A model generated the notes under the pieces. That model was not told the DNA's origin. It was given only the letters and a program-made list of their open reading frames with translations, and did no database searches. From Arenicola marina (taxonomy: Eukaryota; Annelida; Polychaeta; Arenicolidae), in contig OZ025257.1 in the NCBI GenBank assembly GCA_964019135.1, positions 10,939,971 through 11,003,970 of the forward strand: 64,000 nt of DNA. The letters are read 5' to 3'. Made by a program: the position numbers and the translations under genes. How positions within the stretch are numbered: the stretch's first letter is position 1; every line of letters begins with the position of its first letter. This document shows positions 35,421-45,900 of this stretch, one piece after another.

Positions 35421-36580
35421 CAGTGTGAGCTAGGCTACGAAGCTAGTCTACAGACTATGTCCACATAGGTAAAGAATGTCCTACATATTTGTGATAGAAA
35501 GAAGATATTGGAAAAAGTAAATTCAAATTAAGTCAGCTGCTGTATAATATATATATAGATAGGTCGAACCTTAATAAATACATCATGGAATTTGAACATT
35601 GCACGGCGTAATAATTTTAAAAGATGTCAGTTGCATCTTTAGCCCCGTTCCACATTTTACTGAACAATTACAATTTAAATCAATAAAGGCTGAAGTCAAC
35701 ATAATTTCACAAGGTTTGCAAGAGGATTCAATATGAAATTAACAGTAATGTAATGCTATATTGACATTGCCTCTTGCAATATTCCAATACCGGAGGTGTT
35801 TATTAATAAGTGAACTAATATGTATATATAGGTCCATAGGTAATCAAATTGATATTATCGAATGTTCCGGTCAGTAGGTAAGAAAATGAATTGCAAATCT
35901 GCATCAGCTTGTTTCAACATAAATTTAATAATGAAACATAAATTAGACCAGCAAAAAAATCAGTTTGTGTTATTTCCCTTTAAATCTGATTTGGTTCATG
36001 TGAACTATTTAAAACATGTACGCGTTAATTAGCGTATATCCCTTCCTTTTGATGACCTCATAAAGCACACAAAAATGTAACACTGCTTCAAAAACATTTG
36101 TAGACATGAAAATAGTTGTGTGAAGACTAAAAATATCATCCTGCTTTTTCACGTATTTTTTAAAAGAACATCAACAATTTTTATCAAAGCCAAAGCCAAA
36201 TAGTGGGCTGCATAAAAAATGGACTAACCTGTAGGCAACACGGTTTCCTGGGTTTGATCCCAGATGATTTCCGCAAAATCCTTCTGCGTATGCCTGAAAT
36301 ATCTGCAATCGAGATAAAATGGATTTCAAAGTCAAAGAGTGCCAAGAAGTGGGTGGAGACTTCAAAGGGTAACTTAGAGTTTGTCAGAGTCGAGAAATCT
36401 GAGAGGAAATTGACATTTGCATATATATGTACCATTAATATCTTCTTTCCATTACAGAAACAATAAAACAAATGCATGTCTTTGCTGCCCAGCGCCTCCT
36501 TAAAGGTAGTTCCATCTTCGAAACCTAGTGGCTCCGCAAGCTCCGCCAACAAGATCATTTGGTGGTGGACAATGTCCATG
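35421..36580. other. AT-rich single-copy-looking stretch without supported gene
   Basis: Short TA runs near 35,548-35,560. A B-box-like GGTTTGATCCC lies at 36,251-36,261 without a clear partner A box. A minus-strand frame (36585-36184) begins with a protein-like segment (HHQMILLAELAEPLGFEDGT) and then becomes low quality; it could be a stray exon, but I do not recognise it and give it no function. Confidence 0.5.
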
Positions 36581-38707
36581 ATCACGTCCGTGTCTGATCA
36601 TGGATCCCAAGCGTTGTTTTTGATATCCATGGTTCTATGATTGTGATCACAATGCAAGATGACAGTATTCTGCTCGATCACAGTATTCTGCAAGATGACA
36701 GTATTCTGCTCGATGACTATACTGTGCGATCACAGCAAACTGTAAGGACATTGAACTACGTCCGATGACAGTAAACTATATAAGGACATTGAACTACGTA
36801 CGATGACAGTAAACTATATAAGGACATTGAACTACATCCGAGGACAGTAAACTGTAAGGACATTGAACTACGTCCGATGACAGTAAACTATATAAGGACA
36901 TTGAACTACGTACGATGACAGTAAACTGTAAGGACATTGGACTACGTCCGATGACAGTAAACTGTAAGGACATTGAACTACGTCCGATGACAGTAAACTG
37001 TAAGGACATTGAACTACGTACGATGACAGTAAACTGTAAGGACATTGAACTACGTACGATGACAGTAAACTGTAAGGACAGTAAACTGTAAGGACATTGA
37101 ACTACGTACGATGACAGTAAACTGTAAGGACAGTAAACTGTAAGGACATTGAACTACGTACGATGACAGTAAACTGTATGGACAGTAAACTGTAAGGACA
37201 GTAAACTGTAAGGACATTGAACTACGTCCGATGGCAGTAAACTGTAAGGACATTGAACTACGTACGATGACAGTAAACTGTAAGGACATGGAACTACGTC
37301 CGATGACAGTAAACTGTAAGGACATTGAACTACGTACGATGACAGTAAACTGTAAGGACATTGAACTACGTCCGATGACAGTAAACTGTAAGGACATGGA
37401 ACTACGTCCGATGACAGTAAACTGTAAGGACATTGAACTACGTACGATGACAGTAAACTGTAAGGACATTGAACTACGTCCGATGACAGTAAACTGTAAG
37501 GACATTGAACTACGTACGATGACAGTAAACTGTAAGGACAGTAAACTGTAAGGACAGTAAACTGTAAGGACATTGAACTACGTCCGATGACAGTAAACTG
37601 TAAGGACATTGAACTACGTACGATGACAGTAAACTGTAAGGACATTGAACTACGTCCGATGACACTAAACTGTAAGGACATTGAACTACGTACGATGACA
37701 ATAAACTGTAAGGACATTGAATTACGTACGATGATAGTAAACTGTAAGGACATTGAACTACGTCCGATGACAGTAAACTGCAAGGACATTGAACTACGTC
37801 CGATGACAGTAAACTGTAAGGACATTGAACTACGTACGATGACAGTAAACTGTAAGGACATTGAACTACGTCCGATGACAGTAAACTGTAAGGACACTGA
37901 ACTACGTACGGTGACAGTAAACTGTAAGGACATTGAACTACGTACGATGACAGTAAACTGTAAGGACATTGAACTACGTACGATGACAGTAAACTGTAAG
38001 GACATTGAACTACGTCCGATGACAGTAAACTGTAAGGACATTGAACTACGTACGATGACAGTAAACTGTAAGGACATTGAAGTACGTACGATGACAGTAA
38101 ACTGTAAGGACATTGAACTACGTCCGATGACAGTAAACTGTAAGGACATTGAACTACGTCCGATGACAGTAAACTGTAAGGACATTGAACTACGTCCGAT
38201 GACAGTAAACTGTAAGGACACTGAACTACGTACGATGACAGTAAACTGTAAGGACAGTAAACTGTAAGGACAGTAAACTGTAAGGACATTAAACTATGAT
38301 GAAAGTAAACTATGATGACAGTAAACTACGTGCGATGACCGTAAACTGTAATGACAGTAAACTACGTGCGATAACAGTAACCTATGTGCGATGATATTAA
38401 CTACGTGCGATGACAGTAAACTACGTTCGATGAAAATAAACTGTGTTAGATATTTAAGTCTTACAACGCCCAAAAACTGGTCATATATGAACGGACCGAG
38501 GAGGTTATGATATTCTCGGCGGCCAATGTTTGTAATGAGCACGTTATGACCATTGAGTACGTTCTGATACACAACACTGGGGGGTGGGGGGGGGGGGCGC
38601 CCTCCCCACCTGGCACACACACAGGCCGTGGGTTCGCACCCTGGAACATGCATGCGTGGCACGTTTCATCCAACCACGTATCATAGTCCTATGAGCTGTC
38701 TCGACCC
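36581..38707 (+). mobile_element. Minisatellite-carrying mobile-element-like block (free copy of unit tail)
   Basis: Left part ATCACGTCCGTGTCTGATCA and following about 140 bases match the start of the unit tails; the centre is a 36-bp minisatellite; the right part (38,460-38,707) matches the unit boundary and the 34.0-34.14-kb end. Near the right end TCATAGTCCTATGA forms a perfect stem with a 2-base loop, followed by GCTGTCTCGACCC. Flanking DNA at both ends is unrelated to the array. A non-autonomous element of the Helitron/HINE kind is one possibility, since such elements often carry internal tandem repeats, but no diagnostic end was proved. Confidence 0.55.
36740..38290. repeat. 36-bp minisatellite, about 43 copies
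   Basis: Unit GACATTGAACTACGTACGAT plus GACAGTAAACTGTAAG, with alternating TACGTACG and TACGTCCG variants and occasional interspersed GTAAACTGTAAGGACA half units. The period is divisible by 3 and the unit lacks stops in at least two minus-strand frames and one plus-strand frame, giving frames up to 355 residues of 12-residue peptide repeats. Confidence 0.93.
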
Positions 38708-39431
38708 AACATAGCATTCGAAGCGGTGTAAAACAACCAACATTTCATTTTAGCTCTGTTAATCTCGGCCTCCGCCCAGGTAATACAGCCTCATACGAGC
38801 CTCGTACCTGTACAGCAAATAAACAGAAAGTCAAAATGGCCCCTGTTACAAAAGCAAAAGTGTGTTTAAGTCTTCTCGGTTCCATAACGTATCTGGGAAA
38901 AGGCAGACCGCTTTATGAATTCCGTCCCTCTATTAAATATTATTCTAGGTCCTTCTTATGCTTCGGTAGTGCACCTAGACACGCTGTGCAGTTGTATGAC
39001 ACGGAATGGACTCCAGCGACGGGCCTGGACCTTCGTCCTTATGCTAACGTTATTTGTAATCATGTGGTGAAATGGCGAACTAGGGACCTGGAAAGGGGGG
39101 GGGGGGCAGTGTAATCTATGGTGTCCTTTTTTTTAAATCCAGAGTTGTTGATTTTCTAATAACGGTGTCACTGTCGGATTTTCGAGAAGCAATTGGTAAA
39201 ATTGTGTCGGTATCGGCACTGCCAATGTCGCGTGTCGTCATTAACCCGTTTCAGACCCCTGTACATGTAACATGTCTGACTGAACAACCAAAGCCCACAA
39301 TCTCAGTACATATATGACGTCATCATCTCCGTCTATCCATGACGTCAACATCTCAGAATATCTATGACATCACAATCTTCAAATAAGGAGGGGAACTGGG
39401 TGGCGTCGGTAGTGGGAGGTAGTGGTCGTTG

Positions 39432-39454
39432 GTGTGTGTGTGTGTGTGTGTGTG
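39432..39454. repeat. (TG)n microsatellite
   Basis: Uninterrupted TG dinucleotides over about 23 bases followed by a G-rich stretch. Confidence 0.9.
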
Positions 39455-40065
39455 GGTAGTGGGGTGGGGGGGGGGTACTGACAGCACCCGGGGCGCGGCA
39501 TTGCCAGAAACAACCACAAAGACATATCATTGGTTTCCAGTGGATATTTTTTTTATTTTTTATCCTTTTCACTGAACATAATACATTGTTTCACACGAGG
39601 ACGAGAAACAGGCGTCGATATAATACAACCTTCAAGGTCAGGGCAGGTCACGTCACCATGGCTACTCCCATGATGACGTCATCAGCAGCGGCAGTGACGT
39701 CATCAGTTGCGTCAACAAATTAATAATAATATAATTATAATAATAATAAGGATAAAATCTCTAGAATTCAGAACGTGTTCCAAATTCGCGTTCGGTAATA
39801 TTCAGAATTTCGTCGGTTTACATTTTACAGAACTACCCCAGAACTTTGTTTATAGTAACAATAGGGTTTTGTCAATAAAGTAGTGATACTTTCATGTGTC
39901 GCTTGCACTTGGACTAATTTCCCTTCACTATTGCAACAAGTGTTTAAAACCAGTTCTTATCCAATAATAATAATAATGCCATATAGTGTGTAAATATATA
40001 TTAAGACAGCCACAACCGGCTGCGCCACCTGAGAAAGAAAAGGAGTGATGTGCTGGTGAGAGTGC

Positions 40066-40093
40066 CGTCTGTCTGTCTGTCTGTCTGTCTGTC
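40066..40093. repeat. (GTCT)n microsatellite
   Basis: Seven tandem GTCT units. Confidence 0.9.
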
Positions 40094-40739
40094 CCAGCGA
40101 CCAGCCAGCGTATTGAGGCGTCCTACCCTGGCCCAAATGAGCGAGGATGGGGTGGGCCCAGGGGTAGGACACACAGTGAACATATGCACGAGGTAACCAT
40201 AGGGACCACTGGGACGCCGCGATATCCATGACAAGGTAATATCCCTATTTACACAATGACAATGATATATGTACATTTCACCTTATTGAGAAAAAAAAAA
40301 CTTAAATTTTTCTTCTCCATGAGAATACAACGAGTGACTGACTCACTGTCATGGCAGTCTTTTAACTTGATTAATTAATTATTACTAATTATGAACGTCT
40401 GCCTCTGTTTGTTTATTGACTTGCTAAATTTCAAACACGCTTCTTTTGGTGTCAATCTAGCGGTAATTATGTGAGATAAAATAATCCGCAAAGAAACATA
40501 TTTACTTTGCAAAGATTTCCAGATGCATAACATGATATCAAACCAACTTAGTAGACTACACATAAATATACAATTTTATGTCTTATGGCACAAACAACAG
40601 TGATAATTCAGAAATTAACCGCATGCCCGCCTTTTGCCACCCCCATCCCTCATCTATCCCAGAAACAAGGCAAAACGTAACGATGTAAAAAAAAAAATCA
40701 CTAAATTTGCAGGTTGACAAATTATTCCCAGATCGGTTA

Positions 40740-41070
40740 TCATAGCAATGACAGACTATACGTCTAGTACCACAGTAGTGATAGACACTTCAGATTGGTA
40801 CCATACCAGTAATATACCATTCAGATATGTTACCATAACAGTGATAAACACTTCAGATGTGGTACCATACCACTAATACCATTCCGATCTGTTACCATAA
40901 CAGTGATAACTTCAGATCTGTTACCATTAGTGATATACACTTCAGATCTGTTACCATTAGTGATATACACTTCAGATCTCTTACCATAACAAAGTTTTTC
41001 AGATCTGTTACCATAACAAAGTGTTTCAGATCTCTAGTATCATTGCAGCTATATACCATTTAGACCTGGT
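40740..41070. repeat. Degenerate repeat around CAGATCTGTTACCATAACAG
   Basis: About a dozen imperfect copies of a 20-30-base block with CAGATCTGTTACCAT and AGTGATA elements, spacing irregular. Confidence 0.6.
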
Positions 41071-41356
41071 ACCAAAACAACGATATACCACTAAGTAACT
41101 GATACCAGTTACTTAGCATATATAGCAGTGCCGTACCTTTTCACTTCGACGAAAGTAAAGACGAGGTCTGCTCAGTTGTGCAATATTAAAACTGCTATTA
41201 TGCTTGGTTATTACTATTCACCTGAAAAGACTGAGGCTCCGCTCTGGGTGCAATAGGGAAAAAAAACACACTACAGGGAAATAACTGCCGACCCAAAGAA
41301 AACATACGGTACTCTATCCAAGTCTATGGTCACACCATAAACATATAATACTTATT

Positions 41357-41458
41357 TATATATATATATTATAATATATATAATACAAAATATAGATGTA
41401 TAGACATAGCTAGACACATTATATACAGGTATATTTATATATATATATATATATATAA
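41357..41458. repeat. (TA)n-rich stretch
   Basis: Two TA-repeat runs, the longest at about 41,435-41,457. Confidence 0.85.
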
Positions 41459-41702
41459 TTAGATATCGCTGCGAAGGTTTCTGTGCAGCCACATTGTGTC
41501 CAGTGAGTCTGCAAGTGTCATTCTGTTCATCGAACTGTGCACATGTCAGGGCTATATCACAAACGTCAAATAAACTGCCGACTAGATTTCGGGATCAGAT
41601 CCTATACAAGACGACAAACTCCTGACTCCACTGGGGGAGTTAGTTGCCAACTACATCTACTCGAATTGTTTGGTCTCTTGCGAGCTTTCGAGAACTCTCT
41701 GT

Positions 41703-41930
41703 AAAGCTCTCTGTAGAGTTATCTCTGGGGCTTACTGTAGAACTCTATGTAGAGCTCTCTGTAGAACTCTATGTAGAGCTCACTGTAGAACTCTATGTAG
41801 AGCTCTCTGTAGAACTCTATGTAGAGTTCACTGTAGAACTCTATGTAGAGCTCACTGTAGAACTCTATGTAGAGCTCTCTGTAGAACTGTATATGTAGAG
41901 CTCTCTTTCTGTAGATCTGTTCGTAGATCT
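41703..41930. repeat. 24-bp minisatellite
   Basis: About eight to nine copies of CTGTAGAACTCTATGTAGAG plus CTCT or CTCA. The period is a multiple of 3, giving spurious open frames (VELYVELS-type peptide on the plus strand). Copies contain the palindrome GAGCTC. Confidence 0.85.
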
Positions 41931-42428
41931 CTCTCTGTGGCGCTCTCTTTCGAAGCTCACGCCAAGATTCCAGCTTCCAAAACAAATGCCTCAGCAACCG
42001 CTGGACTGTTATTATTGGGGGGTTCCGTGCACTGTCTGTCGTAGCCGGAAGTGACGTGTCGCGTGTACATAGCTACAGTTTGTGGGTGACTGAGTGTGTC
42101 ATACACATCAACGTCGGCTACTGCCCAGAGGTCATCGCAAGGTCATTTGGGACGCTACGGTATCTGGAAATCGTCACTGAGACCAGCGTTCCAGATTCGG
42201 GGCCGTTTACTGGGACCGGAGCGGGATTGTTCCAGATTGCAGGATCCAGAATAGAAGAACTGCGACAGCGAATTCAACCGGATCCAGATGACAAATCAGT
42301 CGGCCATTACAATGGCGACTGACCAGCCGCAGCGGCCTGTGCGAGGACACCAGGGAGGCACCCATCCATCCTATGGACTGTCTGGATCGGCCAGTTCGGT
42401 CGCTGATTCCGGAGCTGGCTTCCAAGTC

Positions 42429-42995
42429 TTAGCGGGATGCGTTGTCCGGTTTGCCGTCGGCCGGGGTGCTGGCTCTGGATCCGGAGCGAGACGATCCCGA
42501 GGCCGCCGAGTTGGTGGGACTGTGCATGGATTGGGTCGACATGGCCCCGGGGCTGCGCGGGGTGACGGCGGCAGCCAGGGCCGGGGTGGGCAGGGACCCC
42601 AGCGCCGCGCCCGCCGGCACCGCACCCAGCTCCACCAGACCCGGTGCCCCTGACAACGGGGAGAGGCGCACCGCTCCCGCACCCGCACCCCCACCCCCAC
42701 CGCCACCCCCGCTCCCGCTCCCGCCCACGCTCATGCCGCTGCTGACGATCTGGGAGATGAGGGGCTGGGGTCCACCCATTGGTAGGTCGGCCTTACCGCC
42801 CTCGCCCACCGTGGCGGTGGCGGCGGCTTTCGGGCCGGGCTGCCCGCCGGGACCACCCCCCCTGGCGGATAGGGCTTGACCACAGACCCGGTGGTGGGTC
42901 TCCCAGTCCTTGTGCTGACAGAAGGAGCCGCAATACCGGGCCACGTTGCAGCCACTACACGTCTCACTGGCCTTGCGTCCACAGTTCCAGCAACT
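42429..42995 (-). CDS. RUNX1T1: ETO-family gene, last coding exon (MYND finger and tail)
   Basis: Acceptor ATCTTTACAG, 188 codons plus [20 protein letters not shown] through HHRVCG is the complete MYND zinc finger that contacts corepressors. The tail holds a Gly run, Ala/Pro stretches and Ser-rich repeats, ending GKPDNASR. Confidence 0.94.
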   Translation of the reverse strand, partial: SCWNCGRKASETCSGCNVARYCGSFCQHKDWETHHRVCGQALSARGGGPGGQPGPKAAATATVGEGGKADLPMGGPQPLISQIVSSGMSVGGSGSGGGGGGGGAGAGAVRLSPLSGAPGLVELGAVPAGAALGSLPTPALAAAVTPRSPGAMSTQSMHSPTNSAASGSSRSGSRASTPADGKPDNASR

Positions 42996-45900
42996 CTGTA
43001 AAGATGTTAAAGAGAGAACCTCGGTCAGAGCTAAGAGAAACAGGGGTTAAGATGACGCAATGAAAATGACGCCAAATCACGCCACATAATAGAAACAGTG
43101 AAACTGTACATCAGACTTAGTCTATTCGAACGGATAACAGCTGATAAAAAGGATTTATAAAAATAAAATACACATTAGTTCAGCTCCATCAGCTCCAATA
43201 ATCTTACAAACCGTTATATATTTATTTCCATAAACATAATTAAACAGTCGGCGTAAAGCGAAACATCTCAGCAATATCCAATAACAGTAACTAGGACGAG
43301 ATCAGTCTAGTAAGTTAACTTCGAAACTGAGCGAAGGATCAGCAATAAACACGACACGGAAGAAATGGTAGAAAGGTACTGACTTGTTTGCGGCCTACCT
43401 CGCTCGACTCCTCCTGTTGGTTGAGGGACGACAGGATTTCTTCCTGCGCTTGTTTGCGCGCCTCCGCCAGGGTGCGCTCCATCTTGACCCGCTCCGACGT
43501 CACCAGCTCGTTGGCTTTGGCCTCGGCCGCCGCCACGGCTTTCTGGAGCTCGGCCACCGCTTGTCGCTTCACCTCATTCACGGCCTCCTCCGGGAACTCA
43601 CACACTGCCGAGCGACACACAAACAGACTATGAAGACCCGCTCCGAGATTCGTACTATAGGGGACGCCAGCTCTCCACATGCAAAGCTCATACTGTTTAG
43701 ATTGTATGTGTTTTTTTTTAAGATGGCAGAATATTTGCGCCATTTTGTTTCCAGTTTCCAGCTGTTCTGGAGGGATTCTACATCCTGTTCCACAATTGTA
43801 AACCAGTTAAAAATCTTAATATCTTTCAAGCGACATTATTTGCAACATTAAAATAGTATATATGCAAGCGTTCGTCTCAAATTGGTTGTCACATTCGTTT
43901 CGATATGCTATAAATAACTCCTGGGGAAGCTCACCTGCTCGTCGTTTGACGTCAGCGACTCGGTCGTCTAATGAGCGGCCGAGTCCCTCGCCGGGGATTC
44001 CGGGGACGACCCTTTTCTTGACGTCGCCCTCCATGAGTTCCGAGTGCCGCCTCATCCATATGGCTAGCTCCTCTCGGTCTCTCTGGCTGCGATCCTGAAG
44101 TGCCGTCAGCGCCCGCTTACACTTGTCCACCATGCTCACTATACAGTGCATCATCTGCCCAACGCAAGGAGAAAAACTAATATTTATAGGGGGTCGAATA
44201 TCTTGTTATATTTATATGTTCGGCTATCACATCAAGGAAGTCATCTACCAGGTAAACACTATTGCATATATAGATCTGGGTTCATGAAATATTGAAGTAT
44301 ATAATAATGGTACGACGTGAGCTATTCTGAAACCACTTTTTGTGGCTCGTTATAGCTTTATAATTACGTGATGTTAAGCTGAGCCAATAAATGTATACAT
44401 ACATTCATACATGTGCCTTTAATATTAATTGATCATATAATGTTCAACATATATCGAACTGATACTTACATTTTCCACATGTTTCCAGTCGTCTTCGAGT
44501 CTCTCCAGGTGTTCAAAATGATCGGGTCTGTGGTAACCTGCGTGTAACAACGAGGAGACGTAAATAAACTAATAAAATATTAAATAAATATAAATATATT
44601 TCATTTTAAATGTTCGTTTAAAACAGTTATTTAAAAATAAATTTAATTTAATTACGAAATAATAATTTAAATATGGAAATAAAATAAAAATCTATAAATT
44701 TCCACACTCAAGATAAGTGGAGAGATCGCTGGAGACCAGGATCCGCCCGATGACTGAATGAACCCTGAATGTTTCACTGACCGTATCCGGAGAAGTGTCG
44801 ATCCCGCTCTCGCTCCAGTCGTTCCCGATCCAGTCGCTCCCGATCGATTCGCTCCCGATCAAGTCGCTCCCGCTCCCGCAGTTCCCGGTTGAGGCTGATG
44901 TCCTCCAGGCGGATGGGACCCATGTGGTAGCCGAAGGGGGGTCCGCAGCTGCCGGATCCCGGGCTGAGCCGGGCCGGCCCCACGGGACTGATGGTGTGTG
45001 GCCGCTTGGCCGGGTGCAGGGGGTCTGAATGGGGGTCCAAACCGTTCTCCTTCGGTCTGTAACATCAGAAGGTGTCAAAGAGTTGGTAATAACAATAAAT
45101 TAGTTACCAGAGTAAATGTTACAAGGCGAATCTATGTTTTAGTTAGAGCACATGCTGCAAGCCGAGTCTATATCATACCTTAATCCCTCCACCCCAATTT
45201 GTCCTTATAACATGTCAATGTGAGTCAGAGGAAAGAGAAAAATTCAAGTCCACCGCCGAAATTAGTAAAGACGTTTGTATAGCAGTATTGAAATGCATCA
45301 CAATATATAGTTATCTGTTTTCTTTGCATCACCGAGGAACCGTGCAGAATGTACAACTGTTTCAATCGGGCCCAGCGTTCCATCCAGGGCCCCCTAGGCG
45401 CCACGCTTCACCAGAGACAACAGCATCAATATCCCTGGCTTCACTCACCTGTCCGGCGACCGGCGCTTGCCGTTCTCGTTGATATCCGTCGTCAACTCTT
45501 GTGTGTCGATCGGGGAATGTGTGGGGTCGAAGAGCATGCGTTCATTGTGAGCCAGGTACTGCTGGGGGGTCTGCTTGGCCATCCTGGCACAGTGGAGCAA
45601 CTCGCGCTGTAACAGCGGCAGGTTGGCCTGCGGGAGGACGAAACAAGACGGTCCGGTCAGGGTGGGTGACGACATATATCATAACGCACTCCCGAAATAT
45701 TAGAACCATTATATCGAAGTTTCAGTCATAATGTTGACATGCCGGTTTACGGATGAATTATCTCATAACTCACTCCGGACAGTGAGGAAAGGCAACAATA
45801 CATACGCCGATATCGATATGTATTAATCCGTGTTCAAGCTGTTGCTAATGATATTTAGGCCTCTATGTGCGTATATAAATTACTGGTTGCGGCATTGGTA

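Larger units (their letters stand above)
38708..42428. other. Intergenic / possible 3' UTR of the ETO-family gene
   Basis: No supported gene. A 92-residue plus-strand frame at 38,836-39,114 is unrecognised and runs into a G-run. The ETO-family gene on the minus strand ends at 42,429, so part of this region should be its 3' UTR; minus-strand AATAAA hexamers occur near 39,545 and 40,415, but nothing shows that either is used. Confidence 0.5.

Noticed and set aside
37154..38289. Frames of 226-355 residues with 12-residue repeats
   Set aside because: Produced by a 36-bp tandem repeat without stop codons; no start context or other coding evidence.
36740..38290. CRISPR-like array
   Set aside because: Repeats are contiguous with no unique spacers, in a eukaryotic context.
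38836..39114. 92-residue plus-strand gene
   Set aside because: No recognisable domain, no splice or promoter signal, and it ends in a G-run; kept only as a note in the intergenic entry.
41644..42044. VELYVELS-type repeat protein
   Set aside because: Arises from the 24-bp repeat; no introns or start context and partly antisense to the gene's flank.
42442..42879. Plus-strand 145-residue Pro/Ala-rich frame
   Set aside because: Antisense to the GC-rich last exon of the ETO homologue.
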